A stretch of DNA of 64,000 nucleotides, taken from assembly GCA_034002905.1 (NCBI GenBank), contig JAVEZQ010000005.1, positions 62,001-126,000 of the forward strand, in the 5' to 3' direction. The stretch is from UBA8914 sp034002905. GTDB lineage: Bacteria; Pseudomonadota; Alphaproteobacteria; UBA9219. Made by a program: the position numbers and the translations under genes. Positions 59,546 to 64,000 of this stretch are shown here, piece after piece; the first letter of the stretch is position 1; each line of letters starts with the position of its first letter. The notes below the pieces were generated by a model. That model did no database searches, was not told where the DNA came from, and saw only the letters and a list, made by a program, of their open reading frames with translations.

Positions 59546-60574
59546 ATGACACATCAAGCCCCCAAAACGGACGTTAACTTAGAATCACATTTGGTCAACG
59601 ACGATCAGGACGGTATGCGCCTTGATCGCTGGATCAGGAGGCAGTTTCCTGGTGCCACGCAAGCACAAATCCAAAAATGGGCCCGTACCGGACAGATACG
59701 TGTCAATGGTAAACGCTGCGAAGCCTCGACACGTCTTGAAATAGGTCAACAGGTCCGCCTTCCGCCAGGCCTGCAAAAGGACACAGCTTATAGGGAAGAG
59801 ACCAAAAGAACCCTCAGCGAAAAGCGCCCCCTACGGGACCCTTCGCTGCTCACAAAGCTTGTCTTATACGAAGACGCCGAGGTTGTGGTTATCAACAAAC
59901 CCTCCGGTCTAGCCGTTCAAGGCGGGACAGGGTTAAAGGAAAACCTTGATGATAGCCTTATGGTTTTTAGCGTTGATGGCGTGACACGCCCCAAGCTTGT
60001 TCATCGGCTGGATCGCGAAACTAGCGGAGTCCTGCTTATCGCTCGCACAGCCTATGCCGCCGCGAAACTCGCTGCTGCCTTCCGTACTCATGAGACAAAA
60101 AAGATTTATTGGGGCGTCACGCTTGGCGTCCCGCGCCCTTTGCAGGGCCGCATTAATGATCCAATAATAAAAGTCGGACAGAAAGTGCGCATCGCATCTG
60201 CGGACGATGAAGAGTCCAAATCGGCAGAGACTCTATATGAGGTTGTTGAGAACCTTCATAAGAAACTTGCCTTTGTGGCTCTGTGGCCCCTGACCGGCCG
60301 TACACACCAGTTGCGCGTGCATATGGCGCATAAAGGCACGCCGCTTTTAGGTGATCCTTTATATAAGCGTCAGGAGACGATCGACAATATTCTCGATCTT
60401 TCCGGAATGAGTATCGGCAAAGGGCTCCATCTCCATGCGCGTCGGCTTGTGATCCCTCACCCACGCCGAGGAATTATTGACGTTACGGCACCGCTGAGCG
60501 AAGAAATGCAAAAAACATGGAAATCTTTGGGATTCTCTACTAAAATCGGTGATGTTTTTGAAAATATGGATTAG
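59546..60574 (+). CDS. rluC: Ribosomal large-subunit pseudouridine synthase RluC/D family
   Basis: 342 residues from ATG 59546 (ACGGAGAAAG before it). An N-terminal S4 RNA-binding domain (RLDRWIRRQFPGATQAQIQKW, RTGQIRVNGKR) precedes the catalytic domain with LVHRLDRETSGVLLIAR (catalytic Asp) and LTGRTHQLRVHMAHKGTPLLGD. This places it in the RluA/C/D group modifying 23S rRNA; the exact sites are not determined. In alphaproteobacteria rluC is usually near ATP12, as here. Confidence 0.93.
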   Translation: MTHQAPKTDVNLESHLVNDDQDGMRLDRWIRRQFPGATQAQIQKWARTGQIRVNGKRCEASTRLEIGQQVRLPPGLQKDTAYREETKRTLSEKRPLRDPSLLTKLVLYEDAEVVVINKPSGLAVQGGTGLKENLDDSLMVFSVDGVTRPKLVHRLDRETSGVLLIARTAYAAAKLAAAFRTHETKKIYWGVTLGVPRPLQGRINDPIIKVGQKVRIASADDEESKSAETLYEVVENLHKKLAFVALWPLTGRTHQLRVHMAHKGTPLLGDPLYKRQETIDNILDLSGMSIGKGLHLHARRLVIPHPRRGIIDVTAPLSEEMQKTWKSLGFSTKIGDVFENMD

Positions 60575-60584
60575 GTGGAGGAAG

Positions 60585-62552
60585 ATGATGGCCAAACAGA
60601 CAGATAAATCATCCACGACAAAGATTGTTCTCACAATCATTGTGCTGACTCTGATGCTGCCTGTGGTCGGGATTAGCCTCTTTTTATCGACCTTTGATAT
60701 CAATAGCTATCGCGGCCAAATCGAAAAGACTGTCCACGATAAAATCGGGCGAACCGTAAGCCTTAAGGGCCCGATAACATGGTCATTCTCGCTCCAAGAC
60801 GGATTTAGCGTCTCGGTGGAAGACGTCACAATCGATAATCCTTCGTGGGCCAGCCGCGAGAACATGGCCGCGATCGGATCCGCCAAACTGCATGTCGAGA
60901 TCGTCCCTCTCTTGCAAAAAAAGCTGAACATTATTGCCTTTACGCTGGATAAAGCCGACATCTTGCTTGAAACGGCACCAAGTGGTGAAACAAACTGGGC
61001 CCTCACCGCTGCAGCACCTGCGACCAATACAAAAAAAGCTGAAGACAAAGCAAAAACAAGCCCGACAGAGAGCGCGGCCCCAATCGCAATTGATGTTCGC
61101 GAAGTCAGCATTTCCGACAGCCGTTTTGGCATGCGTGATGCGAAAGGCAAGACAAGTGTCTTTGATGTTCCCACTTTCAAGCTGACATCCAGTGGAAAGG
61201 GAACGATGACATTCTATTCCGGCTCTATCGCCGGTAAGGAGACAGAACTGCAGATCGAAGGCGGCAAGCTGGATGAAGTCACGGGCCCCTCATGGCCTTT
61301 CAATGCTCGGATTGCCTATGGCGACATGAAAATTTCTGCCGTCGGCACGCTTAAGCAAGCCAAAACAGTGGATATCACCTCCTACAACGTGTCGGCGGGA
61401 AGATCGACAATCGAAGGCGTTATGCTCGTTCAAACAGGCGGCGCGCGTCCACAAGTTAAAGGGACCATCAATAGTGCTGCCCTGACGCCTTCGGACTTCG
61501 CGGGCGGGGCAGCCGCCCCTGCCGCAACCAGCGAAAGCGCCAACAAGGAACCTGCTGCGGACAATCAGGCTTCGACAAGCGAGAGCGGTAAAGTCTTTTC
61601 GCAAGAGCCCATTGATCTGTCTGGTTTGCAGAGCGTTGATGCCGACCTGCAAATCCAAATCGAGGAACTCCCCGTCGGAGATACTTCTCTTGATAAACTT
61701 AAGGCAAAAGTCGCGCTGAACGCAGGCAAGCTAAGTGTGACCCCGCTTACGGCAGAACTTGGCGGAACACCTGTCAACATGATGTTAAACATTGACTCCA
61801 ACGCGAACCCGCCCGCTCTTTCGCTCAAGGTCAAGACCGATAAAGTGGATATGGCCAAGTTTGTGAGTCTTGGAGGTGCAGAATCCGCTTTTCTGGGCAA
61901 AAGCGATGTTGATATGAGTATTACAACCATGGGTAACAGCCTTCATGACTTTGCCTCTTATGCCAACGGTTACCTCAATCTCACGATGGATGCCGCAGAA
62001 GTTTCTTCAAGCACTTTAAGAGATATTGCCGGAACCCTGCTTCAGCTTTTCGCCCCTGGCGTCAGTGATGTAGCCAGCATGCATGTGAACTGTATGGCTC
62101 TGCGCACGCAAATTACCCAAGGCTTGATGGAATCAAAAGGACTGTTAATGGATTCCAACGTCACGACAATTGCAGGTGATGGCTATATCAATCTTGCAGA
62201 TGAGCGCGTCAATCTAGCTTTGCGCACCAGACCCAAAAATATCGGGATAGGCAGCATCCTGCCCTCAATGAATATTCGAGGCACTTTGGCAAACCCAAGC
62301 TTTGAAATGGACAAGGCAAATGCTTTGGCAAAAGTTACAGGTCTTTTGAACGGCGCCGCTTCAGACGACGGAGTTCCTGTTATCGCCACGGCACCTGCGG
62401 GGCAGAACGCTTGCGTTCTGACTTTAGCCAATCCTTTTTTGGCACAGCCCAAAGAACAGTCACATGAAGTTTTGCTTCCGAAAGGGGTTGGCGGTGCGGC
62501 CGAAAAGGTAAACAAGTACATCAAAGACCTTGGAGATAAGCTGTTTCAATAA
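60585..62552 (+). CDS. AsmA-family inner-membrane protein
   Basis: 655 residues from ATG 60585 (GGTGGAGGAAG before it). One N-terminal membrane helix (TIIVLTLMLPVVGISLFLST) and the AsmA start FDINSYRGQIEKTVHDKIGR, then GPITWSFSLQDGFSVSVEDV and a long series of beta strands, with an Ala/Ser/Glu-rich linker near 300-340. The C-terminal AsmA domain shows SLGGAESAFLGKSDVDMSI, LNLTMDAAEVSSSTLRDIAG and IRGTLANPSFEMDKANAL. AsmA-like proteins are lipid-transfer bridges between membranes. Ten bases separate it from rluC and 23 from ATP12. Confidence 0.92.
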   Translation: MMAKQTDKSSTTKIVLTIIVLTLMLPVVGISLFLSTFDINSYRGQIEKTVHDKIGRTVSLKGPITWSFSLQDGFSVSVEDVTIDNPSWASRENMAAIGSAKLHVEIVPLLQKKLNIIAFTLDKADILLETAPSGETNWALTAAAPATNTKKAEDKAKTSPTESAAPIAIDVREVSISDSRFGMRDAKGKTSVFDVPTFKLTSSGKGTMTFYSGSIAGKETELQIEGGKLDEVTGPSWPFNARIAYGDMKISAVGTLKQAKTVDITSYNVSAGRSTIEGVMLVQTGGARPQVKGTINSAALTPSDFAGGAAAPAATSESANKEPAADNQASTSESGKVFSQEPIDLSGLQSVDADLQIQIEELPVGDTSLDKLKAKVALNAGKLSVTPLTAELGGTPVNMMLNIDSNANPPALSLKVKTDKVDMAKFVSLGGAESAFLGKSDVDMSITTMGNSLHDFASYANGYLNLTMDAAEVSSSTLRDIAGTLLQLFAPGVSDVASMHVNCMALRTQITQGLMESKGLLMDSNVTTIAGDGYINLADERVNLALRTRPKNIGIGSILPSMNIRGTLANPSFEMDKANALAKVTGLLNGAASDDGVPVIATAPAGQNACVLTLANPFLAQPKEQSHEVLLPKGVGGAAEKVNKYIKDLGDKLFQ

Positions 62553-62575
62553 CCCTCCCTAATACCGAGATTCAT

Positions 62576-63283
62576 ATGAGCAAAGTTAGGACAAAAACCC
62601 TCCCCGTCTATGAATTGACGGAAGTCGAAGGCTTTTTCTGTCTCCTTCGAGATGGGCGCTACCTTATGACACCAGCGGGCAGTCCCTATCGACATCCCAA
62701 TAAAGACCTTATGGACGCGATTCTGCACGAATGGCAGGCACAGGGGGACACCATTTGTCCTAATACCATGCCAATGACCCAGCTTTTTGCTACGGCCTGC
62801 GATATTGTTGGGAAGGACAGACAGAAAACAGCCAACGGACTTCTTGCTTATGTTGCCACGGATCTTTTATGCCACTGGGTCAAGTCGCCGGATAAACTTG
62901 CTTTGATACAATCTGAACACTGGCAGCCATATCTTGACTGGTGTAAGGCCGCCTTTGGCGTGACCTTTCATGTGTGTCACGGTATTATACCAGCAGATCA
63001 GGATAACGAAACACGCGAAGCGATGCTCGAAGCTATCGAAAAGCTTGACAACTTCGCGCTTGCTGGGCTGAGTAGTGCCGTCGATTGTTCCGGTTCCCTT
63101 GTCCTTGGCCTCGCCCTTACATACGGCAAATCATGTGCAAAGGACATTTTTCAAGCTTGTGAGCTTGATGTTCTTGACCAGTCAGAAAGATGGGGCAGCG
63201 ATCCCGTGACGGAGGCGCGCAACGCCGCCATCCTCAAAGAGCTTGAGGCTTGCGAAAAATGGTTCGAGGTGATTAAGCGGTAA
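62576..63283 (+). CDS. ATP12-family F1-ATPase assembly chaperone
   Basis: 235 residues. The family pattern: LPLALA-like start replaced by LTEVEGFFCLLRDGRYLM, HPNKDLMDAILHEWQAQGDTI, MPMTQLFATACDIV, LLAYVATDLLCHWVKSPDKL, PYLDWCKAAFGVTF, and GSLVLGLALTYGKSCAKD with ERWGSDPVTEARN. ATP12 holds the alpha subunit of F1-ATPase before assembly; it is shared by mitochondria and alphaproteobacteria. There is no F-ATPase gene in this window. The product is complete. Confidence 0.92.
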   Translation: MSKVRTKTLPVYELTEVEGFFCLLRDGRYLMTPAGSPYRHPNKDLMDAILHEWQAQGDTICPNTMPMTQLFATACDIVGKDRQKTANGLLAYVATDLLCHWVKSPDKLALIQSEHWQPYLDWCKAAFGVTFHVCHGIIPADQDNETREAMLEAIEKLDNFALAGLSSAVDCSGSLVLGLALTYGKSCAKDIFQACELDVLDQSERWGSDPVTEARNAAILKELEACEKWFEVIKR

Positions 63284-63289
63284 AGCTAC

Positions 63290-63622
63290 TTACCCTTCCC
63301 CTGCTTCGGGATCGAAAAGGTCGGCCTTGTCATCGCGGTCTTTCCAAGCATCCGCATCAGCGGGAACATCTTTTTTATGCGTGATGTTTGGCCATAGCGC
63401 GGCATAGTCACGGTTCACTTCGGCCCATTTGTCGGCGCGGGGATCTCCATCCTGCACAATCGCATTGACCGGGCATTCCGGCTCGCACACGCCACAATCA
63501 ATGCACTCGTCAGGATTGATGACCAACATGTTCTTGCCTTCATAGAAGCAATCAACAGGGCACACCTCAACACAATCCATATATTTGCAACGGATACATT
63601 TATCGGTCACGACGTAGGGCAT
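63290..63622 (-). CDS. fdxA: Seven-iron ferredoxin (FdxA type)
   Basis: 110 residues from ATG 63622 with GGAGAGA before it. The cluster motifs are TDKCIRCKYMDCVEVCPVDC and DECIDCGVCEPECPVNAI, i.e. Cys spacing for one [3Fe-4S] and one [4Fe-4S] cluster, as in the Azotobacter FdI type. An acidic, Trp-containing tail (WPNITHKKDVPADADAW) follows as in alphaproteobacterial homologues. Convergent with ATP12, six bases between stops. Confidence 0.95.
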   Translation of the reverse strand: MPYVVTDKCIRCKYMDCVEVCPVDCFYEGKNMLVINPDECIDCGVCEPECPVNAIVQDGDPRADKWAEVNRDYAALWPNITHKKDVPADADAWKDRDDKADLFDPEAGEG

Positions 63623-63791
63623 ATTCTCTCTCCAGACTGCTATCAAACCATGTCCCCAAAGAGTAACTGGGGCTTTTCTCTCATAAACCGTCGCTTATCA
63701 AAGCGCCAGCCTTTTTTGCAACCCCTTCATTTTCAAGGCAAGGTAAGGCATGATATATAACACATTGATTCTTAGCCAAGGGAGGGGCGTT

Positions 63792-64000
63792 ATGTCCACG
63801 TCAAAAGCAATTTTATTGAGCGCACTTTTAATAGCTTTTAGCCTTTTTGTCTCGCAAGGGCTGCCGCAGGCTCACGCAAATACAAAGGGCCCTTTCCAGC
63901 TTATGAACCACAGCAACACAACTGCCAATGCCGGCGTGTTTCGCTTGGATACATCCACTGGCGCGGTCAGCTATTGTTTTGTGTCTGAACAGAGCAAATT
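63792..64000 (+). CDS. Secreted protein, N-terminal part (continues beyond window)
   Basis: 69 complete codons after ATG 63792, with GGGAGGGG upstream. A signal peptide (ILLSALLIAFSLFVSQGLPQAHA) is followed by GPFQLMNHSNTTANAGVF, RLDTSTGAVSYCFVSEQ. The phrase RLDTSTGxVSYC occurs in several short alphaproteobacterial secreted proteins of unknown role. The frame stays open to the end of the window. Confidence 0.75.
   Translation, partial: MSTSKAILLSALLIAFSLFVSQGLPQAHANTKGPFQLMNHSNTTANAGVFRLDTSTGAVSYCFVSEQSK

Overview
The window is 64 kb of chromosome from an alphaproteobacterium. The evidence is a set of lineage-typical genes: a SciP/DUF1153 cell-cycle regulator, GapR/DUF2312, an ATP12-family F1-ATPase assembly chaperone, a MarR regulator of the LdtR type in front of ftsEX, a class II DAHP synthase, and the gene orders pyrB-plsY-dprA-topA, scpA-scpB and dacC-tmk-holB-metG-tatD. 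Base composition looks close to 50% GC, with a few visibly AT-richer islands. I cannot name a genus. Most of the window is dense housekeeping chromosome with short spacers and many ATGA/TAATG overlaps.

Layout. 1-7.4 kb: 3' end of glmS, a class II DAHP synthase behind an apparent aromatic attenuator, nadE, a long-type purC, then on the minus strand a second (short-type) purC with purS, a lipoprotein and a YceI protein. 7.4-16.4 kb: divergent recG and mfd, then scpA-scpB and a membrane phosphoesterase. 16.5-25.3 kb is the accessory part: a chemoreceptor whose N-terminus is a 3-hydroxyacyl-CoA-dehydrogenase-type NAD-binding domain, a membrane-anchored DUF2726 protein, gene remnants, a large secreted repeat protein, a PEP-CTERM protein, aquaporin, a fragment of an MmeI-type DNA methyltransferase, and a tRNA-Pro gene whose 3' part is repeated about 2.7 kb away. 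25.4-38.6 kb is mostly minus strand: polyprenyl synthase, MazG, and a long series from gapR through ydcF, mltB, rlpA, dacC, tmk, a solute-binding protein, holB, metG and tatD to an MBL hydrolase. 38.7-49.5 kb: Mrp ATPase, pyrB-plsY-dprA-topA, hflKC and a DegP protease. 49.5-54.5 kb is minus strand: MarR-ftsE-ftsX-ydcF-plsC and a phosphohexomutase. 54.8-64 kb: three TadE/TadG-type genes, sciP, an OmpA-like envelope protein, rluC, an AsmA protein, ATP12, ferredoxin and the start of a secreted protein.

Working together: two clusters concern envelope growth and division (dacC/rlpA/mltB/ydcF, and MarR/ftsEX/ydcF/plsC). A third is membrane-protein quality control (hflK/hflC/degP). SciP and GapR link the region to the alphaproteobacterial cell cycle.

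The two observations I consider most valuable are (1) the NAD-binding-domain chemoreceptor at 16579-18369, in which the dehydrogenase catalytic residues are replaced while the dinucleotide-binding motif is intact, and (2) the leader peptide plus three mutually exclusive RNA helices at 628-777 upstream of DAHP synthase. All calls come from reading sequence; no database search was run.
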